NCBI GenBank assembly: GCA_003008705.1
Contig: PDUO01000022.1
Span: 644,549-708,548 of the forward strand
Source of the DNA: Pezicula radicicola
Lineage: Eukaryota; Ascomycota; Leotiomycetes; Helotiales; Dermateaceae
Length of the DNA stretch: 64,000 nucleotides
Direction: 5' to 3'
Shown here: piece after piece, positions 11,372 through 22,670 of the stretch
How the letters are laid out: the number at the start of each line of letters is the position of its first letter
Numbering within the stretch: position 1 is the first letter of the stretch
Program-made: the position numbers and the translations under genes
The notes under the pieces: model-generated
Database searches by the model: none
Told to the model about the DNA's origin: nothing
What the model saw: the letters and a program-made list of their open reading frames with translations, nothing else

Positions 11372-12210
11372 GTTGTTTAGAGCGACCGACTTGTTTTGAG
11401 CGACTGACTTGTCGGGTCGTCGATAACGACGAAACAAATGTGGGGTACTAGGGTCAGAGAGCTCCGGTGCTGCAGGAGTGTCGCTTCCTATGCCTTTTGT
11501 GTCACTGTTGCTGTTACGGTGTCGCAATATATTCGAAGTTGGATGAATGGGTTGGATGTTGGTGATGGATGATGGGCGCGTAGATGGGGTTGTGTTGCAG
11601 TGCGTTGCAGAAGAGGAGGGTTTCGGAGACTGCAGGCGGGCGGCCAGAGGGTTTTATTTAGACTGGGTGCTATAATCTGACGTGAGGCAGGCTGAAATCA
11701 CCCGTGGGTGTGGGTGGCCCAGTACCAAGGTAGACAAAGATGATTTGCTTGCACAATTCATTGTGATGGTGGCATTTCCCCCCGTACGAGTATGTCTGGC
11801 AAATCCTTGCGGTGTGCTCCTCTAGCGGCGTTGGTGGCGGTTTGGGGCTTGTGTGTCGTCTCGTTATTGGATTCGTTTGCTGATTAGCGTGGACTTCTAT
11901 ATTATCATCACACCCATATCGACCAGAATCGCTCTAGAATCAATTAATTATTCAGTTATATACCACTGGGAAATCGCACTGATAGATCGGGAGTGGATAA
12001 GAAGTCTCAAAGATACAATCGCACTGCGACAAAGTCTTAAGATCCTCCTCGTGCCTCTCTCCCTCGCAACATTGGTTTCAATAGGTAGCCAAGTACCCAA
12101 GAGCTAAGAATTAAGTTAATCGCTCTTAGCGACTCTAATAGCCTATGTAGCCACAACCCAATACCCTACCGCCCTACCAACACACTAGTACGAAGTACTA
12201 CCCCTCGAAT
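11372..12210. other. Upstream region of the DUF7053 gene and spacer
   Basis: This stretch holds the promoter and probable 5' leader of the DUF7053 gene, then an AT-richer spacer up to the MFS pseudogene's end. The small ORF at 11853-12107 has no recognisable features. Confidence 0.4.
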
Positions 12211-14266
12211 CTAAATTAGACCCCAACCAAGTGTACTCGTCATATCTACCTTAAACGCCACCATCATCTTAGTCACCCAAATAATCATCGGGACAGCCAA
12301 TAGCATAATAAAAAGAGAAAGACATCCAACAGCGATAAAAGCATTATAAAGGCGAAGACTTTCAACCCAAGGACTTGTTGCGAAGACAATTCCAGCTGCG
12401 AGTACATTACAGATGAAAGCTATACCGACTAGGGCATCCCCTAGAATCTAAAGTAGCGGATTTTCTGTTAGTCCTGTATTTGAAAAAAAAAAAAAAAAGA
12501 GCCAAGAAGTTGGCTAGGAAGAAATGACGTGGTTGTACATACTTCGGAATGCAAGTCCATGAGATATGTCAGACTAAGTAAGAGCTTGGACTGAAGCCTG
12601 AGCAAAGCCATATAATGCAACTCCCACCATTGGTACAATGCAATGCGCGTCCCGTCACTTTTGTCAGTACTATGTTTGAAACAATCTCACAATGCGCCTC
12701 TTACATTTGACAAACTAAACCCATAGAGAAATAACCCTGCAGGCGCAACAAACATTGGCAGTACAGCAAGATACAACCTCATCTCAGGTTCATAAACACC
12801 ACCATTTCTCCTAGCCAACCAAACAATACTCCAATCACTCAAAAGTTCGAATAAAACGCTGTAAAAACAGCACTTATAAACGGCGGTAGGTTAGGGAGTC
12901 CGATGCCGATAGTGTTGAAGCTGTAGGGTAAGGTGGAGAAGTACCGTACGAATTGGTTTATAAGAGATCATTTTCATTGGGGCAACTAAGTTACCTAGAT
13001 CAAGTGGGTTACCTAGATCAAGTGAGTTACCTAAACCAAGTGAGTTACCTAAATCAAGTGAGTTACCTGAATCAAGTGAATTACTTGAATCATCTAAATA
13101 AACATTCATTCAAAATGATCTCTTATAAACCAATTCGTACGGTAATCGGATACTGTGACGGCTACTATGGAAATCCAACTTAGGAAGGCGCCGTATGGAA
13201 GAGCTACATAGAGAACACCCGGGATACCGAGCATGAGTAAGGGTCGATAGAAGTGTTTTAGAAATTGGGATAGTGTTCCTGGGGTAACGGTCACAAGGGC
13301 GAGACTCTTACGGTAAGATTCCATGGGAATACTTTGATCGATACCAGTACTCCGCCCAGTACTCTGCTGAATTTCTGCAGCCCTGTCTGCAGGATCCTTC
13401 TCGTTGTTGACGATTCTACCATCGACTGAATTGACCAGTGAGGGTTGTTGCATGCCTTGGAATGTAGCTACGTATTTAGTGTCCTCGTAGAAGAAGATTA
13501 TTAAGAGTACGATGCCTAGGGATATCGCGCACCACCAGTATATCTAGCCACCCTTGAGATACAGCACTGTAGCCTGCGATTACAGGTGTCAGATAAACGC
13601 CAATATTACAAAACCAGGTACACCGCATTCATCAAACCTCTCTGGTGCAGAAAGATCAAATAGTTGATCTGATTCCGATTAATATAATACAGGTTGCACT
13701 TCACTATAAATACGTCTCACTCACAGTCATCTGCACAATTGTATCAGCAACAGCTCCAGTCAACCCATCGAAAACATTGACCGCGGTCATATTTCCATAA
13801 GTCCTTAAACTCGCCGACCAAATTCCACACAAAAACTGCATGAATTTGAGACACCAGATAAACTGGCCTTCGCCCATACTTCAACGAAAATAGAATAAAT
13901 ATAATACACCCGAAAGCCAAACCGATACAATTAGCGGCGAATATGTTGTTCAATCATCGTAAGAAATTTCAAGTTGTTCATTATAGTCTTGAAATACGAC
14001 GACGCCAATATCGAGGACGGCAAACACCATGATGTGTAGAAGGTTACGAGGGAGAAATTGATAATTTTTCGAGACTGAGACCAGTTTAGGGGATCGTTAG
14101 GGTCTGAGGTTGGTTGTAGTTAAAGTACTAAGGTACCTTCACTACCATATTTAAGCTTTAATTTTGCGTCTTCTAATATAACTATTCCGAGAGCTTAGCC
14201 CTGTATGAGTTTACTGGCCGGGCCACTTTCTAGGCCAGTCTCGGTTTCTGCAGCACTTATTTCCAT
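12211..14266 (-). pseudogene. MFS transporter pseudogene, disrupted by frameshifts, stops and a MITE
   Basis: Reading down the minus strand from ATG 14266, an MFS drug/H+ antiporter-like protein can be followed to a stop at 12211-12213. Recognisable pieces in order are a cytosolic N-terminus with two in-frame TAA stops, NDPLNWSQ, DIGVVVFQDYNEQLEISYDD, LNNIFAANCIGLAFGC with YGRRPVYLVS, NMTAVNVFDGLTGAVADTIVQM, IGVYLTPVIAGYSAVSQGW, ISLGIVLLIIFFYEDTKYVA, GVLYVALPYGAFLSWIS, PYSFNTIGIGLPNLPPFI, SDWSIVWLARRNGGVYEPEM and GDALVGIAFICNVLAAGIVF. They lie in different frames, requiring at least five single-base or small indels. A MITE (12944-13142) interrupts the piece ending TVSDY. The closest familiar group is the Hol1-like family. 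No functional product is expected. Confidence 0.85.
12944..13142. mobile_element. MITE copy 1 (199 bp, TA target duplication)
   Basis: This non-autonomous DNA element has perfect 31-bp terminal inverted repeats starting CCGTACGAATTGG (12944-12974 and 13112-13142). It is flanked by TA on both sides (12942-12943 and 13143-13144), as in Tc1/mariner-type insertion. The interior (about 12987-13095) is a tandem array of about six 18-bp units of the form AAGTGAGTTACCTAAATC. There is no coding capacity; ORFs across it only translate the repeat. It sits within the MFS pseudogene, and removing it with one TA rejoins the transporter frame. Confidence 0.9.
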
Positions 14267-15436
14267 TGTTCTGACTCTGTCTAGTGGTGTGCTAAAGACT
14301 ATGAGTGGGTATTCGACAAACTTGCGAAAGTTTGTCCAACTTAATGAGGACTTTGGAGATGAGGTGAAATAGCTGGGCGCTCTTTATCAAATGAAAGCCC
14401 ACTTTAAACCACTTCACTATCTCCCATGGAGCATGGTTGCAGGTGAAGCCGCAGATCTAAGAGCTGACGGCCAAGCAGCGGTATAGCTTCGATAAGAAAT
14501 TCGGCAGCCATGCCCATGGTCTTCAGCAGCCAAATGTTTTCCTAGTGACTTTGTGCCGTCCGAACTACAGCTACCGTACGAATCGGTTTATAACAGATCA
14601 TTTTGATTAGGACAAGTTATTTACTCAAGTTAAGGTACTTAAATCAAGTGAGTTACCTAAATCAAGTGAGTTACCTAAATCAAAATGATCTCTTATGACC
14701 CAATTCGTACGGTACTGCAGGAACGATATAGAGATAGTGTGGTAAGATTACGATAAGGTGCCAGTCTGCAAACCTATCAGCCAATGACACTTGTCTGGGC
14801 CCGAGTTTTGATGAAATCGAACAATCTCCTTGGATGGTAACAATCGTTATCCTGCCGGAAGCATGGAGAGGTTTTTGGAAGAACCGACAAAAGAGTATAC
14901 AAGCACAGCGAGACAGGAGTCTAGCAATCCATATCTCTCCCCAAATCCTTGTTAACCAACACAACTCACTAAGAATATCTGTAGCTCGTGAGTATCTTCA
15001 AAAAGGAACGATATGATGAAGCACTAGTCCCGCATTTTGAATCGCATACACCACAGCTTGGCAAAAGCTTACTTCGACCTTTCAAGTAAAGCACGGCAAA
15101 GGAACCTAAGCTTTTCCTTTAGGTTCGAATCACATGTACGGCCAATTTGATAATCCGACTGATATCTCGCCGTCTCGAATAGTGTTTCAAAAGTGGGAGG
15201 AACTATCAGTGCTATGGCCAAATTAAGCGACGAAACGGAGACGGGCGACGCTCTGCGGGGAAGACGTACCGACGGCTTGCATGTATCTTTGATATCTTAT
15301 GATATCTTATCCATCTTGACCCCGCTGATACCTACTAGACACATTACATTATCATCAACCAAAGCCTAAACTCAAGATTCATCTGTATTTACACAACCAT
15401 TTAAACCTTACCTTACCCATTAATTAAAACACTAAA
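14267..15436. other. Intergenic with MITE copy 2
   Basis: This stretch lies upstream of the pseudogene on one strand and of the 2-oxoglutarate oxygenase on the other. Apart from the MITE at 14574-14712 no gene is supported. A direct repeat of TATCTTATGA occurs near 15290-15310 in the oxygenase promoter. Confidence 0.45.
14574..14712. mobile_element. MITE copy 2 (139 bp)
   Basis: The ends match copy 1 (CCGTACGAATCGG on the left, the inverse on the right) with a few substitutions. It is flanked by TA at 14572-14573 and 14713-14714. The interior holds about three copies of the 18-bp AAGTGAGTTACCTAAATC unit, fewer than copy 1, so the family varies in length by array contraction. Confidence 0.88.
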
Positions 15437-16405
15437 ATGGCAGACAGCACATCCTTCCCAATAATAGACGTCTCAGAAATCGACAACCCATCCCGCCAGC
15501 TGGCAATAGCGCAAGAAGTGACCTCCGCCTGCGAGAAATGGGGATTCCTACTAATAAAAGGACACCCAATCCCGGGCGAAGAAATCAAAGAGATGTTCAC
15601 CCTCTCAAAAACCTTTTTCTCCTTGCCTGAAGAGGATAAAGAGCCATGGCCCATCAACTCAGATAATATCGGGTATATCGGTTCACTAAAAGATCGGTCA
15701 AGAGATGATAAGATGTCGATGTGGTTTGGTGGTACACCTGGGTCATTGAGTAAGAAAGAAGCAATGCCACCATATTGGCATGAACATACCGAGAAGATTG
15801 AGGCTTTTAAGCATAAATGTCATGGCTTGGTTATCAAGTTACTCGTCGCCTTTGCCTTGGCTATGGACTTACCAGACCGCAATTTCTTCGCTGATGCTCA
15901 CCTCGAGAATGTGGGGAAAGGAAATAGTCTTCGTATGTTGATGTATCCCGCGCGAGGAGAAATGCCCGAAACGACAGGCAGTCGAATGCAACCACATACT
16001 GATTCAGGATCCGTGACGTTACTATTCCAACAGGGTCCTGGATTGGAAGTTCTTGGACCGGAGGGAGAGTGGGTTAAGGCTCCTTGTATAGAGGATTGTA
16101 TCTTAATCAACCTCGGTGATGCTTTGTCGTTTTGGTCGGGTACGAAACTGAAGGCTACGTTGCATCGTGTTACTTTTGATGCTGTTCGTTTTGATCAAGA
16201 GAGACAGTCTATGGCGTATTTCGGCCAAGCAAATCCACAGACGATACTTCAACCACTTCACAAGGGGGTAAAGATGGAGACGTATAAGTCTAATGGATTG
16301 GAGTTGAAACCGGGAATCACTGTTGGACAGTTGAGTGATATGATTATGAGTGGGATTTATGGCAAGTCTGTGTTGAAAGACTCGAATGTAGCAGTGGCTG
16401 TATGA
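15437..16405 (+). CDS. 2-oxoglutarate/Fe(II)-dependent oxygenase (IPNS-like)
   Basis: This is a complete single-exon protein of 322 aa. It belongs to the isopenicillin-N-synthase-like 2OG-Fe(II) dioxygenase superfamily, cytosolic, which hydroxylates, desaturates or cyclises small molecules with 2-oxoglutarate and O2. The N-terminal DIOX_N part includes FPIIDVSEI and WGFLLIKGHPI. The core has the iron ligands His187, Asp189 (PHTDSGSVTLLFQ) and His243 (TLHRV), plus the 2OG-binding pair Arg256-x-Ser258 (RQSMAYF). The start ATG follows an AT-rich leader and is the only sensible choice. The substrate cannot be told; similar fungal proteins range from flavonoid-type oxygenases to secondary-metabolite enzymes. 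No other pathway gene is adjacent, only a dead transporter. Confidence 0.92.
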   Translation: MADSTSFPIIDVSEIDNPSRQLAIAQEVTSACEKWGFLLIKGHPIPGEEIKEMFTLSKTFFSLPEEDKEPWPINSDNIGYIGSLKDRSRDDKMSMWFGGTPGSLSKKEAMPPYWHEHTEKIEAFKHKCHGLVIKLLVAFALAMDLPDRNFFADAHLENVGKGNSLRMLMYPARGEMPETTGSRMQPHTDSGSVTLLFQQGPGLEVLGPEGEWVKAPCIEDCILINLGDALSFWSGTKLKATLHRVTFDAVRFDQERQSMAYFGQANPQTILQPLHKGVKMETYKSNGLELKPGITVGQLSDMIMSGIYGKSVLKDSNVAVAV

Positions 16406-17482
16406 GATATACGTTGAAGAAGCTATAGAATATATGGTATGAGTCGAGTTGTGCTGTATGCAGGGTCTGAATTTGACCTGTACACCAAGCGGTCTTTGAT
16501 GGTTGCCTCCATGCAGCTCAATACATCATCATCTGTCGTCATGAACAAATTTGAACAAGGTTGGTAAGAATATGGCTGAGAATCAGCGGCGCGATTCAGA
16601 TACAACAGATATCTTACGTACCTAGGTAGGTAACTTAACAAGTTCGCCTGCACCTATCTACAAACATAGTACTTTGTTCCCCGTGACACTACAAATGAAC
16701 TCCTCTGATGCAGCGAGTTTAACATGAGACAAACACTCATTCCTAGCATGAGCACGGAAATATTCTTTCAATTGAAATACCAATTAGTAACGTTTCATCA
16801 ATAGTCGTCGCTATGACGATGTAGAAGCAGCTGCGATTTCGATTTAATTTACGTGCCGATATTGTGAAGGCGCGGACTCTGAGAGGACACAAGGCACTAG
16901 CTGAGCCAAACGAACTGCTCCGATTGCAAGACAAAGAGAAGACAGTGAAGATTGTTTACACCTTACTCCGCCGATTCTACCCTATTGCTCAATTATATTG
17001 CTGGATAATAGTCGATAGATACATGCACGTAATGAGGTGAAGGATACCAGGAGGTATTTGCGAAGAATTCGATGGGACGTGAGAGAGTTTTAGATATCGA
17101 TGTCCTAACTCCTAGGTCGGTTAATATATGTTTAGAATTATGTCGCCACCTTCCCTAGGTTATACCTTATATCAACTTCTTCTAGCCAGAACGTTCCGAG
17201 GTGTCTTTGATCCACTCCACCACTCCACCACGAACTCGAGGCGACAGTGAAAATATAGTAGCTGTAGACGCTGATATAAGATTTGGGTATCATGATTTAT
17301 ATATTATTTTTTTCTCAGCTGCTGCCAGTCGTAACTGCGTAGAAAAGACGTAAGCATCATCAGTTATTCGTCCCCTCGTCGACCATTCATTACCATCGTT
17401 CTCCTCCCGAAAAAGATGTGCCAAAACACATGCCATCACGATCCTCCTATAATAATCACCTATACCGATACCTCCTTCCAAC
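16406..17482. other. Intergenic, no gene seen
   Basis: This is a spacer between the oxygenase and the GPI-anchored protein's 3' end. Short ORFs on both strands lack signatures. Confidence 0.5.
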
Positions 17483-18053
17483 CTACAGCACAGCCATAAC
17501 CACACCCATAACACCAACAACTCCAACAACAGCAGCCTCTGTAGCCCGAGATGCAGCCGCACCTGCCTTACTTGTACTCGTACCAATAACGCTCGTTACA
17601 ACAGCCTCAAACTCCTTAATCTCATTCTGTACAGCTGTCTGCAGAGCCGCGGGGACAGATTTGGTGAACCAGCTAGCAGTAACCTATAATAATCTCCGAG
17701 TCAGCATTCCCGCGCTCTAGGAAGCAATGCGCCAGAACGCAAGTAACATAAGTGAGATTGGGGAATCATACAACTTGTTCATAGTAGTAACCTGAACTAG
17801 CATAGGACTTGGAAACTGAAGAGGGTGCAGCGGAGAAGATGGCGTCGTTCACACTTGTTTGTAGAGGTGAATTGTCCCAGGTTGATTGGTGGGATACTAG
17901 GGCGCTGGCTAAGGCAGTGGATTTGCTTGCTGCGAGGGTGGGTGTCTCGGAGGGGAAGAATGACTTTATGATCGACTTGACATTTGTGGTATCGGCGGCG
18001 GTGGTGAGGGAAGAGAAGAGAGCGAGAGATGCAACGACAGTGGTGAACTTCAT
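17483..18053 (-). CDS. Small GPI-anchored secreted protein
   Basis: Two exons (17772-18053 and 17483-17683, 88-nt phase-0 intron with GTATGA donor and TGCTGAC branch) give 160 aa. It has a signal peptide (MKFTTVVASLALFSSLTTA), a Ser/Thr/Ala-rich cysteine-free body, and a C-terminus of small residues (SKAGAAASRATEAA) followed by a hydrophobic tail ending VVGVMGVVMAVL, the layout of a GPI-attachment signal. It is therefore expected at the plasma membrane or cell wall. Without the second exon the ORF stops early and loses the anchor, so the splice is important. The body is not a family I can name; it resembles the many small fungal GPI proteins of unknown role. Confidence 0.8.
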
Positions 18054-19289
18054 GTTGAAGGAAGATTAAAGAGTACTATGGGTTGCGCGAGGAGAGGATG
18101 GTCTTATGGTTTAGGACTTTTGTTTGCAGACGAACGAATTGGTCAGGATATTTTCAGTTGGGGGCTGCAAAAAGTTTTGCATTTGCGATGCTTCGGCCTC
18201 ATTATATACTTCCCAAGAAGCAAACTAGGCGTGACTCGATTCATTTAAAGCAATCGCGACTGCCTAAAAATCGATTGGATGGCAGGCGACTCCAAAGTCT
18301 GTACTGTGCCGCAGACCATAAAGCTAAACTCTCCGAATGCGTCAGATACGGACTAATCAAGGCCGTTTGGCACTGTGGGAGTAATGTTGGTGGCTTGCTA
18401 ATTTCACGTATGTCGTACGTTAAAAGTCCAGCTTGAAGCTGTTGGAAAAGCACTACAACTAACAGTTGCGAGAATCAAATTTAGTTTCCGCATTACAATT
18501 TCCCTCTTATTCTTATATACCTTACAATTTCTAAACCTACAAAGAATAGTTTCTTTCGTCTTCATCTAGCTTTTTTCCTTGCCCACAGGAATTCCAGCTG
18601 AATGCCGGCTCGAGCGGTTGCCTACTGAGGAGGTGTGTGCTGGTTCCTGTGCTGTGCCTTAAGTCTAATTATACGGTTAAATCCACAATGCCTGCAACGG
18701 CCAGTTATCCGGAGCTAAGCAACTTCAAGCTTTGATTCCCGACCGGGGGGCTTGCCGAGGATGCTTATCGCCAGTCTTTCTGTGCTGTGGGACCATGTGC
18801 AAATCGGGGGAAGCATGCAGGCACGCCAGGTTGGTCACATTAATGTCTTTGTCGTACGAGAAATATTTTATATCGGATCAAATCCCTTCGTATTCGTACG
18901 GAGTGGAATTTTTGCTCTTCTGAAAAATTCGAGAAGGATTCAAGTGGTGGTTTCGGCACTGAGTTTGAGTTGTGAAATGTACATATTTTGAGAGTTTTGC
19001 TTTCCAGCAGCTGCTTCGAGGTATCAAATCCTTGGCTACAGTACCAACTCTCGATATCTTTCTTACATATAACAAGTCAACGAGGTTAGCGCTCATGGTT
19101 CAAGTTCACAATCCGAGTACAAGTCAATTGCCCGCCTGGATCTTTTGAACACAATGTTTTTTCTTTCTACAAATCAACAGAACAGGGTATCTCTCTTTCA
19201 AACCCAGAATAAAAATATATCTCTTCGATTTCTTCATTTCCAACCAGCGCCCTCAGTTCCAGTACTACAGCCGTAGTAGTATATCCCAA
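18054..19289. other. Intergenic, no gene seen
   Basis: This is the promoter of the GPI protein plus a spacer to the OTU-like gene's 3' end. ORFs here have no recognisable domain, and no tRNA fold could be drawn. Confidence 0.45.
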
Positions 19290-21574
19290 CTATCTTCGTT
19301 GTCTCTTCCTCTTACTGTAGTGATTCTTCGGAGCCCCCCTCTTCTTCGGTTGTTTAGGACGAACATGCCCAACTCGAACCAAATTTCCAATTTCGTCAAT
19401 TCTTTCATATCCAGTATCTCTATTCTGTCTCAGAAATAGCCATTTCCGCCGAGGTGGTGTATCGTTGTCGCGATTGGGCCCATCGGCAGGATTATGATTG
19501 TCAGGCCCGTCTGCAGTATTATATACCTCGCGTCCATTCATATTACCATAAGGAGGCGGCTCTATTGGGTTGTTCCAATTATTCATCTCATTGTCGCTGC
19601 AAGGTTGGATTATAAACTTCAAACCATCTGTCTCTGGTACTGTAGCCCAACCTGGATAATTACGATTTGCAAGGACGTATTGTTGTTCCTCCAAGGTTGC
19701 TCCGTTGACTGGCGAGGAAAAGCCGCTAAGAGGTGGAAGTGCCTCGGGGAGGTGCTGAGCAGTTATGTTTGTCACTTTTCCTTGGACATTAGTCGTATAC
19801 CATGGCATAGCCTATTCACCAACTTAGCATTAGCATTTCTCCAACAAAGGGTCTCAAACGAAAGAATTAAACGAACCTCCCATCTGTCAATATCCGGCAC
19901 ATTGCCAGTCGGAAAACGATCTTGACCCCATTGAAGCCTCAATGGACGAGTAAGTCTCCCACAACTAACATGCTCCCCCCATTTAAAAAGTAAAATCTGT
20001 CTCCTAGCATCCCGAAAACCACGAACTCTCTCCGCGGTGTAGAATTTCTCAAACGATATCTCTCGTCATCATCGATTTCAGGACGCCAACCACCTGGGTC
20101 TTCAAATTCAACGACTTCCGCATGGTAAAAGTCTGCTACGACTTGGTTTAAACCGAGATGATTTTGTGGTCGCCATGTGACACGACTTCCATGATCATTA
20201 TTATGAAGACAGCGTAATATACTGTAAGTTCCTCTCTTGAGTTCCGGATCAACCATACAAGAATCGCGTTGTAAGATCCAATAAGTGCGGAATCGTGAAT
20301 GTCGAGGATTAGCAAGTACATTATAAAAGTACTTTCGAATATCAGCTTTTACTTCTGCAAAACGTCTCCAATCATTAAACAACGACAGACTTTTTTTTTT
20401 CAAACCCCAATAGTCAGTAAAGTTGAAAACCCCCCATAGAAAGAAAAAGATTGGAAGGATTTTCTCTTTTTACTTACCTAACAGCATACCAATAACAATT
20501 CCCATCCCCCATAACAGGTTCAATAACCAACCCACACTCAACACCCACAAGACCATTACACCAAACCTTCACATCCTTCCACTTCCCGTCCCTCGGTCTC
20601 CCCTCATCATTCTCCCCCAACTCCCTAATAAACTCATCAACCCTCCACCTCAACCCCCTAATAACCCTCGCACAAATAACCTCAATTCTCGTCGGTCCCT
20701 CAAATTTCTCCCAAGCCCCTTTCGACTCATCCCCATCCCCATTCAAATTATTAACATGGTTATTAAAAACATCTAATGGGAATGGTTTATCATTAATTGT
20801 TGAATTCCCATTTCTATCTAGATCGAGGAGATGCCATGCATTTGCATCGATGGGTCGATCAGAGGCTGAAATGCTGAATGTGTGGGTGGCTGTCCAGTAA
20901 GGAGGCCAGTATTCGTTTTGAAAGGAACCGATTGTTTGGATTGCGTCGAGGATTTTTCGGGTTGCTGTTCCGGCTCTATGTTGGGCCTATTATTCACCCA
21001 AAGATCAGTATTTAGTCTCCTAAAAAAGGAAACGAAAAAAAAATACGACAAGAAAGTAAGAAAATGACAACAGAAAACCTCAATCATACAACACTCCAAT
21101 CAATACAAAAATAAGAAACACTAGTTTATTTAGAGATTCTAGAAGGGAAAAGACATCTTCTTTGTTGTTGAATAGCGATTATTCCAACAACAGACTTCGG
21201 CCTTAGAACAGGATGTCAAGAACCAAAGATTCTTAGCCCAGGTTCTCAATTCAAAAAAGAACAAGAACGAAAGTAAATAATAATCAAGCAAAAGAAAACC
21301 ACCAAAACTAAAAATGTCATCAACAACATACCATCTCCCTATCATAAACCCCTCCAACACCACCAAACCTAACAGGACTAATCTCCCAAAGCAACAAATT
21401 AACACCCATTACAAAATCAGCCTGAGATAGAAATCGTGGATTCGGATTATCTTGCGTGGCGTGCATATTTAGGAGTTGATATGCTAATTGTGTATCTTGA
21501 CCTGAGGGGGGGAGAGTTAGGATTTTGTGGATTGTACTGCGGGATTGAGCTTCTTGGTTGGGATTTACTGCCAT
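19290..21574 (-). CDS. OTU-like cysteine protease candidate, frameshifted
   Basis: Exons on the minus strand are 21332-21574 (start MAVNPNQEAQ), 20478-20986, 19877-20389 and 19290-19811. The second exon ends with GDGNCYWYAV, which continues into SLSLFNDWRRFAEVKADIRKYF; this matches the D-G-N-C active-site helix of OTU deubiquitinases. QVVADFYHAEVVEFE resembles a later OTU strand. In the third exon the frame must shift by one base near 20060-20070: before it the frame reads WRPEIDDDE, after it RGFRDARRQILLFKWGEH and LQWGQDRFPTG, which then joins the last exon in frame. The segment expected to carry the catalytic His lies after the shift. The C-terminus is basic and looks like a nuclear signal (KKRGAPKNHYSKRKRQRR). 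About 595 aa if intact. The OTU call is inference from motif order; a pseudogene or an assembly error is possible. Confidence 0.6.
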
Positions 21575-22670
21575 TTTTTGGGTGATTTTAATTTATGGGT
21601 TTGTTGTGTGTGAGTGAGAGGGGTGAGAGGAATGATTGTATATTGAGATGAGATGGGGAGGAATTGGATTGGATGAGGAGGAAGTTGGAAATATTGGTAG
21701 GTAGGTAGGTAGGTATAGGAGATTCTTTCTCGAGAGATGGAGAGAGGAATAGAGGGAAGAAAAACTTCTTTTTAATTAATAGTATTAAAGGAATTGACAA
21801 TCGTAAACTTTAACTTACTGATTCGATTGTTCTTAGATATAGTTGACGAATAAAGAACAATAGGATAGGTAGCAAATTTTGCATTTTCTCAATACCGAGC
21901 AAGGGGCTAAGCGAACAATGAAAGAACCACCAGAATAGATCGGTTAAATAAAGAGATTGCATGAGACAAAGAAAATTACAGAATTCGAAACTCTGAAATG
22001 GGATTTTTGAAAGAAAGAGGAGATTTGGAGTTGTAGTGTGCCGGATTTGGGGGTCTTGTGATGAGTTTGGAGGGGAGGGGAAGAGGGAATTGTTACAAGA
22101 GATGTTTTCTAGCGTCATGTGACATACTTTCGACACCACCTTTGAATAAAAAGCGAGGGAGACTAAATCTAGGCTACAGGAAGCGAAGGACATTTGAACG
22201 ATTACTTGGATATTTAACACGAGTAATAAGAGGGTAATAGAGCAAATACAACGTTTTTAATGCATTCTGTTTTCTAGTTGTGTCTCTCATTGTCTCCTCG
22301 CTTAACTTATATTTTGAAATAAGAAAACTGTGCGATGCATAAAGGTTTACTTGTACCATACTATACAGCTGACCCATCTCGCAATTTCTAAAAACTTACT
22401 CAACTACCAAAATCAAATAAGAATTATAACAGTTTCAAAGCAGTTAAGCACGAAAAATCAAAACATATTCAAGAAAGGTCCTCGACGCTTCCCAAATAAA
22501 GAAGAGCTTGGATAATTACCGACGATTTATCGGGAGTCTAAAAGCCAAGATTGAGTTCATATCTCAGATTCTCAAGAGGTGAAATTAATTCATTTAAACA
22601 GCTATCATTCTACATCACAACTAACCACTTAATCCCACCCCTCTCCACACATCACATCACCCACACCACC
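21575..22670. other. Intergenic, no gene seen
   Basis: This stretch holds the upstream region of the OTU-like gene, with a GTAG tetranucleotide run near 21700, then an AT-rich spacer. ORFs here do not resemble proteins. Confidence 0.45.

Noticed and set aside
12891..13183. ORFs encoding repeated LDLGNS or YLNQVS peptides
   Set aside because: These translate the internal 18-bp array of MITE copy 1.
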